From the NCBI RefSeq assembly GCF_037911585.1, contig NZ_JBAJNS010000001.1, positions 2,479,001-2,543,000 of the forward strand: DNA of 64,000 nucleotides, in the 5' to 3' direction. The DNA is from Streptomyces sp. GSL17-111 (lineage in GTDB: Bacteria; Actinomycetota; Actinomycetes; Streptomycetales; Streptomycetaceae). How positions within the stretch are numbered: the stretch's first letter is position 1; the number at the start of each line of letters is the position of its first letter. This document shows positions 7,785 through 17,200 of this stretch, piece by piece. A model generated the notes under the pieces. The model was not told the origin of the DNA, searched no databases, and was given only the letters and a program-made list of their open reading frames with translations. A program made the position numbers and the translations under genes.

Positions 7785-9254
7785 ATGGAACGAGGGGAAG
7801 GCACGCGTCCCGTGCCGTCCGGCGCGGACCGGCCGGCCGGGCGGGCGACCGGCGGACGGGGACCGGCACAACTGGCGGTGCTCGCCGCCGCGCAGTTCGT
7901 CATCGCCGTCGACTTCAACATCGTGCACGTCGCCCTGCCGAGCATCGGCACGGCGGCCGGCTTCTCCGAGCACGACCTCCAGTGGGTCGTGAGCGCCTAC
8001 GTCGTCGTCACCGGCGGCTTCCTGCTGTTCGGCGGACGCGCCGCCGATCTGCTGGGCAGGCGCCGCATGTTCGTGACGGCGGCACTGCTGTACGCGGTGT
8101 CCTCACTGGCCGGCGGAGCCACCGACGAGCCGGGCGTCATCGTCGCCGCCCGCGCGGCCCAGGGGCTGGGCGGCGCCCTCCTCTTCCCCGCCACGCTCTC
8201 GCTCATCAGCACGCTGTTCGCCGAGGGCCCCGCGCGCAACCGGGCGCTCGCCGTGTGGGGCGCCATGGGCGCCTTCGGGCTGTGCGCCGGCTCGCTGGCC
8301 GGCGGGGTGCTCGTGGACGCCTTCGGCTGGGCCGCCGTCTTCTACGCCAACATCCCGCCCGCCCTGGCCATCGCGGCGGGCGCGCTGCTGCTCTTCCCGG
8401 CCGACCCCGCGCGGGAGCCCGGCCGACGGTTCGACGCCCCCGGCGCCGTGGCCGTGACGGGCGGCGCCACGCTCCTCGTCTACACCGTCGTGCGCGGGCC
8501 GCAGGCGGGGTGGGGCAGCGTGGAGGTGCTCACGGCCGGTGCGCTGGCCCTGCTGCTGCTGGCGGCCTACGTCCGGCGGGAGCGGAGCTGCCGGGACCCG
8601 CTCACCCCGCCACGGCTGCTGCGCGCCCCCGGCGTCCGGACGGCCGTGCCCACGGCGCTGGTCTTCGGCGCGACGTTCAGCGCGCTGCCCTACTTCCTCA
8701 CGCTCTACCTCCAACGCGTCGCCGGATTGGACCCGTTGGCCACCGGCGCGGCCTTCCTGTGGCCCGCCCTGGTGGTGGCCGTCGGGGCCCGGGGCGGCGA
8801 GTGGGCGGTGGGACGGCTGGGGGCCGCCGCCACGCTGCGGCACGGGCTGGCCGCGGGCGCGCTCGGCACGGCGCTGCTCGCCGTCGCCATGAGCGAGGAC
8901 GGCGGCTATCCCGTTCTGCTCCCCGGCCTCACCCTGCTCAGTCTGGCCCAGGGCGCGGTGTGGACGGCGCTGTGGATCGTCGCGGCCGACGGGATCGAGC
9001 CGGGCGACCAGGGCGTGGCCTCCGGGACGGCGTCCACCGCGCTCCAGCTCGGCGGTGCGCTGGGCCTGGCCGTCCTCGTCGCCGTCGCCAACGCCGGGAC
9101 GTCGGGGGCCGTCGGCGACGCCTCGACGGCGGCCGGCGCCGACGGGCTGCGCACGACCGTGTTCGTCATCGCCGGGACGCTGCTGGCCGCCGCCCTGGCC
9201 TACGCCGCCCGTGGCAGGGGGCTGCGGAAGACGGCCCCGACCCTGCGGAGCTGA
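7785..9254 (+). CDS. MFS exporter, DHA2 (14-helix) family
   Basis: A 489-residue drug:H+ antiporter-type transporter. The first helix ends in the family pattern QFVIAVDFNIVHVALPSI, followed by the loop motif GGRAADLLGRRRMFV, and about 14 membrane helices are predicted. The ATG at 7785 is chosen because it sits behind AGGGGGAGAG; the frame opens upstream without a ribosome site. It is the first gene of the metallophore cluster, 134 bp before the KAS III gene, and is the natural candidate for exporting the finished isonitrile lipopeptide. A self-resistance role would fit equally well. Confidence 0.88.
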   Translation: MERGEGTRPVPSGADRPAGRATGGRGPAQLAVLAAAQFVIAVDFNIVHVALPSIGTAAGFSEHDLQWVVSAYVVVTGGFLLFGGRAADLLGRRRMFVTAALLYAVSSLAGGATDEPGVIVAARAAQGLGGALLFPATLSLISTLFAEGPARNRALAVWGAMGAFGLCAGSLAGGVLVDAFGWAAVFYANIPPALAIAAGALLLFPADPAREPGRRFDAPGAVAVTGGATLLVYTVVRGPQAGWGSVEVLTAGALALLLLAAYVRRERSCRDPLTPPRLLRAPGVRTAVPTALVFGATFSALPYFLTLYLQRVAGLDPLATGAAFLWPALVVAVGARGGEWAVGRLGAAATLRHGLAAGALGTALLAVAMSEDGGYPVLLPGLTLLSLAQGAVWTALWIVAADGIEPGDQGVASGTASTALQLGGALGLAVLVAVANAGTSGAVGDASTAAGADGLRTTVFVIAGTLLAAALAYAARGRGLRKTAPTLRS

Positions 9255-9388
9255 GCGCGCGGACCCTCGCTCCCCCGGCCTTCACCCCTCGATCACCTCC
9301 CGATTCCCCCCCCGAAGCCGATTCCGCCGTGGCGGCCCTGACCCGCGCCGCACGGTTTCCCTCTCAGGCGAGAAGGAGTTGCCCTTCC

Positions 9389-10507
9389 ATGGCCAGAACC
9401 TCCCCGTCGGCCCCCTCCGCCGCGGTGCTCTGCGGCCTGGGCGGCTGGGTGCCCCCCAGGATCGTCGACAACGCGGAGCTGTCCGCACGTCTCGACACGA
9501 CGGACGCCTGGATCACCGAACGCACCGGCATCCGCCACCGGCGGCACATCGAACCCGGGCAGGCCACCTCCGACCTGGCCGTCGAGGCGGGACGGCGGGC
9601 CATGCGCTCGGCCGGGGGCGCGCCGCCCGACGCCGTCCTGGTGGCGACGACGACGCCGGACCGGCCCTGCCCGGCGACGGCGCCCGTGGTGGCGGCCCGG
9701 CTCGGCCTGGCCGGGGTGCCCGCGTTCGACGTGGCGGCCGTGTGCACCGGCTTCCTCTACGGGCTCGCCACGGCCTCCGGGCTGCTGGCGACCGGAGCCG
9801 CCCGCCGGGTGCTGGTGATCGGCGCCGACGCCTACTCGACCATCGTCGATCCCGAGGACCGCACGAACGCCGTCATCTTCGGCGACGGCGCCGGGGCCGT
9901 GCTGCTGCGCTCCGGTTCCCCCGAGGAGCTCGGCGCCCTCGGGCCGTTCGACCTGGGCAGCGACGGCACCGGGGAGGACCTCATCACCGTCCGGGCGGGC
10001 GGCTCCCGGCAGCGCTCGGCCGGGGACGACGGTGCGCCGGTCAGGACGGAACGTTTCTTCGAGATGCACGGCCGGGCCGTCTACCGGCACGCCGTCGTCC
10101 GCATGAGCGGCTCGGCCCGGGCCGTGCTCGACGCGGCGGACTGGAAGCCCGACGCCGTCGACCACGTCGTCCCGCACCAGGCCAACCTGCGCATCCTGCG
10201 GTCCGTCGTCGAGCACCTCGGACTGCCCGAGGAGCGCCTGGTGACCAACATCGGGCACCTCGGCAACACCGGCGCCGCCTCCGTCCCGCTGGCCCTGTGC
10301 GACGCGGCGGCCGACGGCCGGCTCACGCCGGGCGACGGCGTCCTGCTCACCGCCTTCGGCGGCGGGCTGACCTGGGGCTCGTGCGTCCTGCGCTGGCCCA
10401 CCCTGCCCCCGGCCGTCCGCCCCGCGGACCCTGCCGACCCCGCGGACCCCCAGACCCCCCACCCCGGCACACCGGGGACCTCCACCCCGAAGGAGCAGCA
10501 CCCGTGA
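9389..10507 (+). CDS. Beta-ketoacyl-ACP synthase III (FabH-like) of the metallophore cluster
   Basis: A 372-residue KAS III. The catalytic triad is intact: Cys119 (AAVCTGF), His263 (PHQAN) and Asn293 (HLGNTGAAS). These enzymes condense an acyl-CoA with malonyl-ACP to give a 3-ketoacyl-ACP. The C-terminus carries an unusual Pro/Asp/Thr-rich tail of roughly 30 residues after the normal end. The ATG at 9389 follows GAAGGAG. The stop overlaps the GTG start of the next ACP gene (GTGA). In isonitrile lipopeptide pathways the building block is a short alpha,beta-unsaturated acyl chain, so this enzyme may start that chain on the neighbouring ACP. That role is inferred. Confidence 0.9.
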   Translation: MARTSPSAPSAAVLCGLGGWVPPRIVDNAELSARLDTTDAWITERTGIRHRRHIEPGQATSDLAVEAGRRAMRSAGGAPPDAVLVATTTPDRPCPATAPVVAARLGLAGVPAFDVAAVCTGFLYGLATASGLLATGAARRVLVIGADAYSTIVDPEDRTNAVIFGDGAGAVLLRSGSPEELGALGPFDLGSDGTGEDLITVRAGGSRQRSAGDDGAPVRTERFFEMHGRAVYRHAVVRMSGSARAVLDAADWKPDAVDHVVPHQANLRILRSVVEHLGLPEERLVTNIGHLGNTGAASVPLALCDAAADGRLTPGDGVLLTAFGGGLTWGSCVLRWPTLPPAVRPADPADPADPQTPHPGTPGTSTPKEQHP

Positions 10508-10761
10508 ACGACACGACGACCACGCTCGACCGGCTGATCGCCGTCGTGCAGGCCCTCGACCCGGAGCTGGCCGACGCCGACCCCGACGCCACCTACCGGG
10601 CGCTCGGTCTCGACTCCCTGACGCTGACCGAGATCAGCATGCGCATCGAGAGCGACTTCGAGGTCCCGGTGGACGACACCGAGATCACCGAGGAGTTCAG
10701 CCTGCGCAGCACCGCCCGGCTCGTCGACGACAAACTCGCCCACCGCACGAAGGAGCAGTGA
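10504..10761 (+). CDS. Acyl carrier protein 1 of the metallophore cluster
   Basis: An 85-residue carrier protein with the phosphopantetheine site [11 protein letters not shown] (Ser38) and an acidic helix II/III ([19 protein letters not shown]). It starts at GTG 10504, overlapping the KAS III stop, and its own stop overlaps the dioxygenase GTG at 10758. Direct linkage to KAS III suggests it carries the nascent short acyl chain, leaving the second ACP (13949) to work with the AMP ligase and NRPS. Confidence 0.9.
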   Translation: MNDTTTTLDRLIAVVQALDPELADADPDATYRALGLDSLTLTEISMRIESDFEVPVDDTEITEEFSLRSTARLVDDKLAHRTKEQ

Positions 10762-11690
10762 CCACCATGGAGATCACCGTCCACACCGACGCCCTGCTCG
10801 GCGCCCGGGCCGACGACTTCGACCACCGCACCGCGAGCGAGGACGACGTCGCGCGGCTCAAGGAGGCCGTCTACCGGCACAAGATCGTCGTGCTCAAGCA
10901 GCAGGACCTCTCCCCTCGCGACTTCCTGGACCTCGGCCGCCGCCTCGGCCGCCCGGAGACGTACTACGAGGAGATGTACCAGCACCCCGAGGTGCCCGAG
11001 GTGTTCGTCTCCTCCAACGTGCCGGAGGACGGCAAGCAGGTCGGCGTCCCCAAGACCGGAAAGTTCTGGCACGCCGACTACATGTTCATGCCGGACCCGT
11101 TCGGGCTCACGCTCATCTACCCGCAGGTCATACCGCAGCGCAACCGCGGCACGTACTTCATCGACATGGGCCGCGCCTACGAGCGGCTGCCCGAGGACCT
11201 GCGGCAGGAGATCGCCGGGACCCGCTGCGTCCACAGTGTGCGCAAGTACTTCAAGATCCGCCCGCACGACGTGTACCGGCCGCTGTCCGAGATCATCGAC
11301 GAGGTCGAGCGCAAGTCGCCCCCGGTGACGCACCCGACCACCTTCACCCACCCCATGACCGGCGAGACGGTGCTCTACCTCAGCGAGGGCTTCACCGTCG
11401 GCATCGAGGACGAGGACGGCAAGCCGCTCGACGACCTGCTGCTGGACCGCCTCTACGAGGCCACCGGGCAGCGGGACGACACGTACCGGCACGAGAACAT
11501 CCACCTGCAGAGCTTCGAGAAGGGCGACCTGCTCGTCTGGGACAACCGCAGCCTCATCCACCGCGCCCTGCACACCAGCACCCCCGAGCCCACCGCCTCC
11601 TACCGCGTCACCGTGCACGACGAGAAGCCGCTCTACGAGGGGCTGCGCGTCCCCGAGGAGCAGGCCGGGCCGGAGGTGGGCCCGCGATGA
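10758..11690 (+). CDS. Fe(II)/2-oxoglutarate dioxygenase, isonitrile-forming (ScoE/Rv0097-like)
   Basis: A TauD/TfdA-fold enzyme of 310 residues from GTG 10758, or 307 from ATG 10767, which is better spaced from AAGGAG. In the ScoE pathway this enzyme oxidatively decarboxylates an N-carboxymethyl-3-amino acid to the isonitrile. Counting from the GTG, metal ligands are His105 and Asp107 (FWHADY) and His268 (LIHRAL), with Arg283 for 2-oxoglutarate. Adding 27 reproduces the ScoE numbering as I remember it (132, 134, 295, 310). The same offset matches Tyr69/70/74, Arg130, Lys166 and His272 to published ScoE pocket residues. It is co-translated with the genes on both sides. Confidence 0.92.
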   Translation: MTTMEITVHTDALLGARADDFDHRTASEDDVARLKEAVYRHKIVVLKQQDLSPRDFLDLGRRLGRPETYYEEMYQHPEVPEVFVSSNVPEDGKQVGVPKTGKFWHADYMFMPDPFGLTLIYPQVIPQRNRGTYFIDMGRAYERLPEDLRQEIAGTRCVHSVRKYFKIRPHDVYRPLSEIIDEVERKSPPVTHPTTFTHPMTGETVLYLSEGFTVGIEDEDGKPLDDLLLDRLYEATGQRDDTYRHENIHLQSFEKGDLLVWDNRSLIHRALHTSTPEPTASYRVTVHDEKPLYEGLRVPEEQAGPEVGPR

Positions 11691-12256
11691 CCGGCGTCCG
11701 CGTCCAGGACCCCACCCCCGGCACGGTCACGTCCCACGCCACCGACGGCCCGCTGCTCACCCGCGTGCTGCGGCCGTACAAGCCGGGCTGCGCCTACCTG
11801 AGGACGGCCGAGGTCACCCGCTCCGTCGACGGCCGGGTCGCCGTCCACGGCACCTTCACCATCCCGGAGTCCTGCTACATCGACGACACCGGGCACCTCA
11901 ACGCCGTCGAGGTCAACATCGCCTACAACCAGATGATGTACTACGCGGTCGCCAAGTCGGTGAAGGAGCGGCTGCTGCCCGAGCTCGCCGACTGGACGCT
12001 GGAGGACTACTGGCGCCACCAGCTCCCCGACATCCTCATCGTGCGCTTCCGCAGCAACTTCCGACGCCCGGTCGACCCGCGCGACTTCACCGGCTCCATG
12101 GAGTTCACCGGATTCACCCGCCCCCGGCGGGCCGCCGACGCCCCGCCGCTGCTGCTGGCCGACACCACGTTCCGCTACGCCGACGCGGCGGGGGGACGCT
12201 GCGACGGCGGCGTCCAGCTCGCCCTCGTCGGCCTCGCCGGGGCGGAGGGCGCATGA
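11687..12256 (+). CDS. FcoT-family hotdog protein (ScoD/Rv0098-like)
   Basis: A 189-residue member of the FcoT family, first described in Mycobacterium as a long-chain acyl-CoA thioesterase. The family core is visible as [23 protein letters not shown]. In isonitrile lipopeptide synthesis the homologue ScoD adds glycine to an alpha,beta-unsaturated acyl-ACP and then releases the amino acid by thioester hydrolysis. ATGA overlaps join it to the dioxygenase upstream and the AMP ligase downstream. The order dioxygenase, FcoT, ligase, ACP, NRPS is the same as in Mycobacterium Rv0097-Rv0101. Confidence 0.88.
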   Translation: MTGVRVQDPTPGTVTSHATDGPLLTRVLRPYKPGCAYLRTAEVTRSVDGRVAVHGTFTIPESCYIDDTGHLNAVEVNIAYNQMMYYAVAKSVKERLLPELADWTLEDYWRHQLPDILIVRFRSNFRRPVDPRDFTGSMEFTGFTRPRRAADAPPLLLADTTFRYADAAGGRCDGGVQLALVGLAGAEGA

Positions 12257-13854
12257 CGCTCCCCACGCTGGTCGAGTCGCTGCGCGCCCAGGCCGAGCAG
12301 CGCCCCGGGCACCCGGCCGTCCGCTGCGGCCCGCACACCCTCACCTACGCCGAACTCCTCGCCGCCGGGGACCGGGTGGCCCGACGGCTGCGGGCGGCGG
12401 GCCTGCGCCCCGGGGACCGGGTGGCCTACCTGGGCAAGGAGTCCGAGCGCTACTACGAGATCCTCTACGGCTGCGCCCTGAGCGGCACCGTCCTGGTGCC
12501 GCTCAACTGGCGGCTCACCGCCACCGAGGTCACCCACATCCTCGCCGACTCGGGCTCGGCGCTGGTGTTCCTGGAGACCGCCTTCGAGGACCTGCTGCGG
12601 CAGGTGGACGACGCCGCCCGGCCGCCCCGGCACGTGCTGCTCGGCGACGACCGGCAGGACGCGTACGCCCGCTGGAAGTCGGCCGACGAACCGGCGGACG
12701 CGTCGGCGGCGGAGACGGCGGGTCCCGAGGGCACGGCCGAGGGGGCGGGCCTCGTCGAGCCCACGGCGGACACCCCCGTCGTCCAGCTCTACACCAGCGG
12801 CACCACCGGGCTGCCCAAGGGCGTCGTCCTGGCCCACCGCTCCTTCGCCGCCGTCCGCACCGCCATGGCGGAGGCGGACGTCGACTGGATCGACTGGCGG
12901 CCGGAGGACGTGAGCCTCGTCGGCATCCCCGGCTTCCACGTCGGCGGGTTGTGGTGGGCCACCCAGAACCTGGCCAGCGGCGCCACCGTCGTCGCCCTGC
13001 CCACGTTCACCGCCCGGGACGCCGCGCACACCCTGCGCGAGCACGGGGTGACGACGGCCTGCGTCGTCCCGTCCATGCTGCGACTGCTGCTCACCGAATC
13101 CCGCGTCGACCCCGCGGACTTCACCGGCCTGCGGAAGATCGTCTACGGCGGCTCACCGATCACCGAGGACCTGCTCGAACGCAGCCTCGCCGTGTTCGGC
13201 GCCGAGTTCGCCCAGATCTACGGCCTGACCGAGACCGGCAACACGGCCGTGTGCCTGCCGCCGGCCGACCACCGCCCCGGGCAGCCCCGGATGCGGGCGG
13301 CCGGCCGCCCCTACCCGGGCGTGCGGGTCAAGGTCGTCGACGAGAAGGGGGCCGAACTCCCGGCCGGGCGGGTCGGGGAGGTCTGCCTGGCCACCCCGGC
13401 CCGGATGGTCGAGTACTTCGGCCTGCCCGAGCGCACGGCCGAGACCCTCGTCGACGGCTGGGTCCACACCGGGGACGCGGGCTACGTGGACGACGCGGGC
13501 TACGTCTTCATCCAGGACCGCATCAAGGACACGATCATCGTCGCCGGGGAGAACGTCTACCCGGCCGAGATCGAGGACGCCCTGGAGAAGCACCCGGGCG
13601 TGGCCGACGCCGTCGTCGTCGGCGCGCCGGACGAGCACTGGGGCGAGCGCGTGCACGCGTGCTGGGTCCCGGCGCCCGGCACCCCGCCGACGCGCCGCGA
13701 GCTGCACCGCTTCCTGAGCGAACGGCTCGCCGCCTTCAAACTCCCCGCCGCCTACGAGGAGATCGCGCACGTGCCGCGCAACCCCAGCGGAAAGATCCTC
13801 CGCCGCGAGCTGCGCGACCGGCTGTGGGCGGGCCGCGACCGCAAGGTCAACTGA
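12253..13854 (+). CDS. Fatty acyl-AMP ligase (ScoC/FadD10-like)
   Basis: A 533-residue ANL-superfamily enzyme. Motifs in order: the phosphate loop YTSGTTGLPKG, YGLTETGNTAV, the aspartate of VHTGDAGYV, and the C-terminal lysine in NPSGKILRRELRDRLW. It should adenylate the short unsaturated acid, and later the isonitrile acid, and load an ACP. An Ala/Glu-rich stretch before the phosphate loop is longer than usual. It starts by ATGA overlap with the FcoT gene. A 94-bp gap holding a hairpin separates it from the second ACP. Confidence 0.9.
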   Translation: MTLPTLVESLRAQAEQRPGHPAVRCGPHTLTYAELLAAGDRVARRLRAAGLRPGDRVAYLGKESERYYEILYGCALSGTVLVPLNWRLTATEVTHILADSGSALVFLETAFEDLLRQVDDAARPPRHVLLGDDRQDAYARWKSADEPADASAAETAGPEGTAEGAGLVEPTADTPVVQLYTSGTTGLPKGVVLAHRSFAAVRTAMAEADVDWIDWRPEDVSLVGIPGFHVGGLWWATQNLASGATVVALPTFTARDAAHTLREHGVTTACVVPSMLRLLLTESRVDPADFTGLRKIVYGGSPITEDLLERSLAVFGAEFAQIYGLTETGNTAVCLPPADHRPGQPRMRAAGRPYPGVRVKVVDEKGAELPAGRVGEVCLATPARMVEYFGLPERTAETLVDGWVHTGDAGYVDDAGYVFIQDRIKDTIIVAGENVYPAEIEDALEKHPGVADAVVVGAPDEHWGERVHACWVPAPGTPPTRRELHRFLSERLAAFKLPAAYEEIAHVPRNPSGKILRRELRDRLWAGRDRKVN

Positions 13855-13880
13855 CCCCGCACCCCGTGCCGGGCCCGGCC

Positions 13881-13923
13881 GGGCGGGCGGCGTGCCGCGT
13901 GCCGCGCGGCCGTCCGCCCGCCC
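13881..13923 (+). repeat. Intra-operon inverted repeat before the second ACP
   Basis: GGGCGGGCGG (13881-13890) is exactly complementary to 13914-13923, with a GC-rich 23-base loop. It lies between the AMP ligase stop and the ACP start. This may be an mRNA-stabilising or attenuating structure that adjusts the ratio of the two halves of the operon. No T-run follows. Confidence 0.45.
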
Positions 13924-13948
13924 CCGAAACGCACCCCAGGAGAGGACG

Positions 13949-14215
13949 ATGAACGAACGAGTCGAGGCCGTCACCGAGGCCTCCTTCCGGGCCGATCTGG
14001 CGGAGTTCCTCCACCAGAGCCCCGCCGAGGTCGACCTCGGCGAGGGACCGGTCGACGCGGGGCTGGACTCGCTGCGCGTCAGCACCCTCGCCGAGCGCTG
14101 GCGGGCCGCGGGCGTCGAGGTCGGCTACATCGACCTGGCCGAGCGCGGCTCGTTCCAGGAGTGGTGGGAGCTGCTGGTGCAGCGGATGACGCGGACGGTG
14201 CCCGATGGCCGCTGA
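13949..14215 (+). CDS. Acyl carrier protein 2 (ScoB/Rv0100-like)
   Basis: An 88-residue carrier protein with the phosphopantetheine motif AGLDSLRVSTL (Ser41), followed by a Trp-rich end (SFQEWWELLVQRM). That sequence style is closer to carriers that serve NRPS condensation domains than to fatty-acid ACPs. The ATG at 13949 follows AGGAGAGG. The gene overlaps the NRPS start by 11 bp, so the two are translationally linked. It probably receives the isonitrile acyl group from the AMP ligase and presents it to the condensation domain. Confidence 0.88.
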   Translation: MNERVEAVTEASFRADLAEFLHQSPAEVDLGEGPVDAGLDSLRVSTLAERWRAAGVEVGYIDLAERGSFQEWWELLVQRMTRTVPDGR

Positions 14216-17200
14216 CCCCGCCGCCGCCACGACGCCCGGGCTGCCCCTGCTGGCCGCCCAGTGGGGCATCTGGGCCGCCCAGCAGCTCGACCCCGACAGC
14301 GCCGCCTTCAACACCGCCGAGTACCTCGTCATCGACGGCCCCCTCGACCCGGCCCGCTTCGAGGCGGCGGTCCGCCGCACCGTGGCGGAGAGCGACGCCC
14401 TGCGGGTCCGGTTCAGCGTCACGGACGGCGTCCCGCGCCAGCACCTGCTGGACGACGGGCCCGCGACGGTGGAGTACGCGGACCTCACCGGCACGCCCGA
14501 CCCGCACGCCGCCGCGCACACCCGGATGGCCGCCGACCTCGACCGCCGCGTCGACCTGAGCGCCGAACCCGTCTTCGCCCACGCCCTGTTCCGCACCGGT
14601 CCCGAGCAGCACCTCTGGTACCACCGGGTGCACCACATCGCCCTGGACGGCTACGGGCTCTCGCTCGTCGCCCGCCGCGTCGCCGAGGTCTACACGGCGC
14701 TCGACGCGGGGACGGAACCGGCCGAACGCACCTTCGGCACCCTGGAGTCGGTGCTGGCCGAGGAACGCGCCTACCTCACCTCGGAGCGGCACACCCGCGA
14801 CCGCCGGTACTGGACGGAACGGTTCGCCGACCGGCCGTCCGTGCCCACCTTCGCGGCGGGCGGCCGGACCGCCCTGCCCGCCCGCGGCTTCCGCCGCCAC
14901 GTCGCCGACCTCGGCCCCGGGGACTCCGCCCGGTTGCGCGCGCTCGCCGGAGAACTCGGCGTCACCTGGCCCGACCTCGTCCTGGCCGGCACGGCGGCGG
15001 CGCTGCACCGGCACACCGGTGCGCCGGAGGTCGTGCTCAGCGTCCCGGCCGCCGCCCGGCTCGGCTCCGTCAGCCTGCGGGTGCCCTGCATGGTCCGCAA
15101 CATCCTCCCGCTGCGGCTGCCCGTCGGACCCGGCGACACGCTTCGCGAGCTCGCGGAGCGTGCCGCGGCCGAACTGCGCGCCGCCACCCGGCACCAGCGC
15201 TACCGCTACGAGCAACTGCGCCGGGACACCCGACTGATCGGCGCCCAGCGGCGGCTGTCCGGGCCGGGCGTCAACCTCATGCCCTTCGACTACGCGCTGA
15301 CCTTCGGGAAGGCGACCAGCACCGCGCACAACCTCACCGCCGGGCCGGTGGACGACTTCTCCGTCAACGTCTACGACCGGGGCGAGGGCGGTCTGCGCCT
15401 CGCGTTCGACGCCCACCCCGAGCTGTACGCGGAGACCGAACTCGCCGACCGGGCGGGGGAGCTGCTCGACCTGCTGCGCAACGGCACGGCCGATGACCTC
15501 GTCGGCCCCGGCCCCGGCAGCGTCGCCGGGCGGGCGCCGCGCCCCGCCCCCGGCCGCCGGGTCACCGTCCTGCGCGGCGGCCCGCTGCCCGACGCCGTCC
15601 GCAGCGTGCCGGAGCTGTTCGCCGCCCGGGTCGCCGAGGACGGCCCCCGGCCCGCGCTGGTGGACGGCGACCGCGTCCTCAGCTACGCCGAACTGGACCG
15701 GGACGCCCAGGCCCTGGCCGGACGCATGGCCCGGCACGGCGTGCGGACCGGGGCGCTCGTGGCGGTGCTGCTGCCACGCGGGGCCGCGGCGGTCACCGCC
15801 GTCCTCGCCGCGTTCGCCGCCGGGGCCGCCTACTGCCCGCTGGACGTCGCGGCCCCGGCGGCCCGCACCACGGCCCTGCTCGACGACGCCGAACCGGCCC
15901 TCGTCGTCACCCTCCGCGCCCACGCCGACCGGGTGCCGCCGGGCGTCCGGCTCCTGCTGCTCGACGAGCCCGAGCCCCGTGCCGAGCCGGGCGCCGATCC
16001 GCAGCCCGGTGCCGAGCCGGAGCCGGAGCACGGGGAGGCGGCCTACGTCATCTTCACCTCCGGCTCCACCGGCACCCCCAAGGGCGTGCGCGTCGGCCAC
16101 CGTTCGCTGGCCCGGTTCGTCGCGGCGGCGACGGAGCGCTACGGCATCACCACCGAGGACCGGGTGCTCCAGTTCGCCCCGCTGCACTTCGACGCGAGCG
16201 TCGAGGAGCTGTTCGTCACCCTGTGCGCGGGGGCGACGCTCGTCCTGCGCACCGCGGAGATGACCGAGTCCGTCGACGCCCTGCTGCGGGCCTGTGCCGC
16301 ACACCGGGTCACCGTCCTCGACCTGCCGACCGCCTACTGGAACGAACTCGCCTACGCCGTCGCGGGCCGTGCCGTCACGCTGCCCGCGAGTCTGCACACC
16401 GTCGTCATCGGGGGCGAGAGCGCGTACCCGGAGCGGGTGGACCGCTGGCGGGACACGGTCGGCGACTCGGTCCGGCTGCTCAACACCTACGGGCCCACCG
16501 AGGCCACCGTGGTGGCCACCGTGGCCGACCTCGGTGACCCGGAACTCCCGCGCGGCGAGGTGCCGATCGGCCTGCCCCTGCCGGGAACCACCGTGGCCGT
16601 CGTGACCCCGGGCGACTCCGGCCCCGAGGCGGGCGGCGAACTGTACCTGCTGGGCGACTCGCTGGCCCTCGGCTACCTCGGCCGCCCCGAACAGCAGGCC
16701 GCCGCCTTCGCCCCGCTGACCGAACTGCCGGGCGGCCCGCGCGCCTACCGCACCGGGGACCTCGTCGCGTTCGGCGCGGACGGCCTGCTGCGCTTCCTGG
16801 GCCGGGCGGACGACGAGTTCAAGCTCAGCGGCCACCGGGTGCAGCCCGCCGAGGTGGAGTCGGCCCTGCTCGGCCACCCCCGGGTGCGGGAGGCCGCCGT
16901 CGTGGGGCAGGAGCTGCCCGACGGCACCAAGCGGCTGGTCGCCCACGTCGTCACCGAGGCCCCGGCCCCGGACGAGGCGGAGCTGCGGGCCCACGCCCGG
17001 GCGGTGCTGCCCGCCACCCTGGTGCCCGCGCTGTTCGTCCCGGCCGCACGGCTGCCCCGCACCGGCACCGGGAAGATCGACCGCCGGGCCCTCACCCCGC
17101 CCGACGCGTCCGGCCCGTCCGGCCCGTCCGACCCGGAGCCGTCGGCCGACCCGGAGCCGTCGGCGGAGCCGGAGCCCCTCGGCGAGACCGTCGGCGGCAT

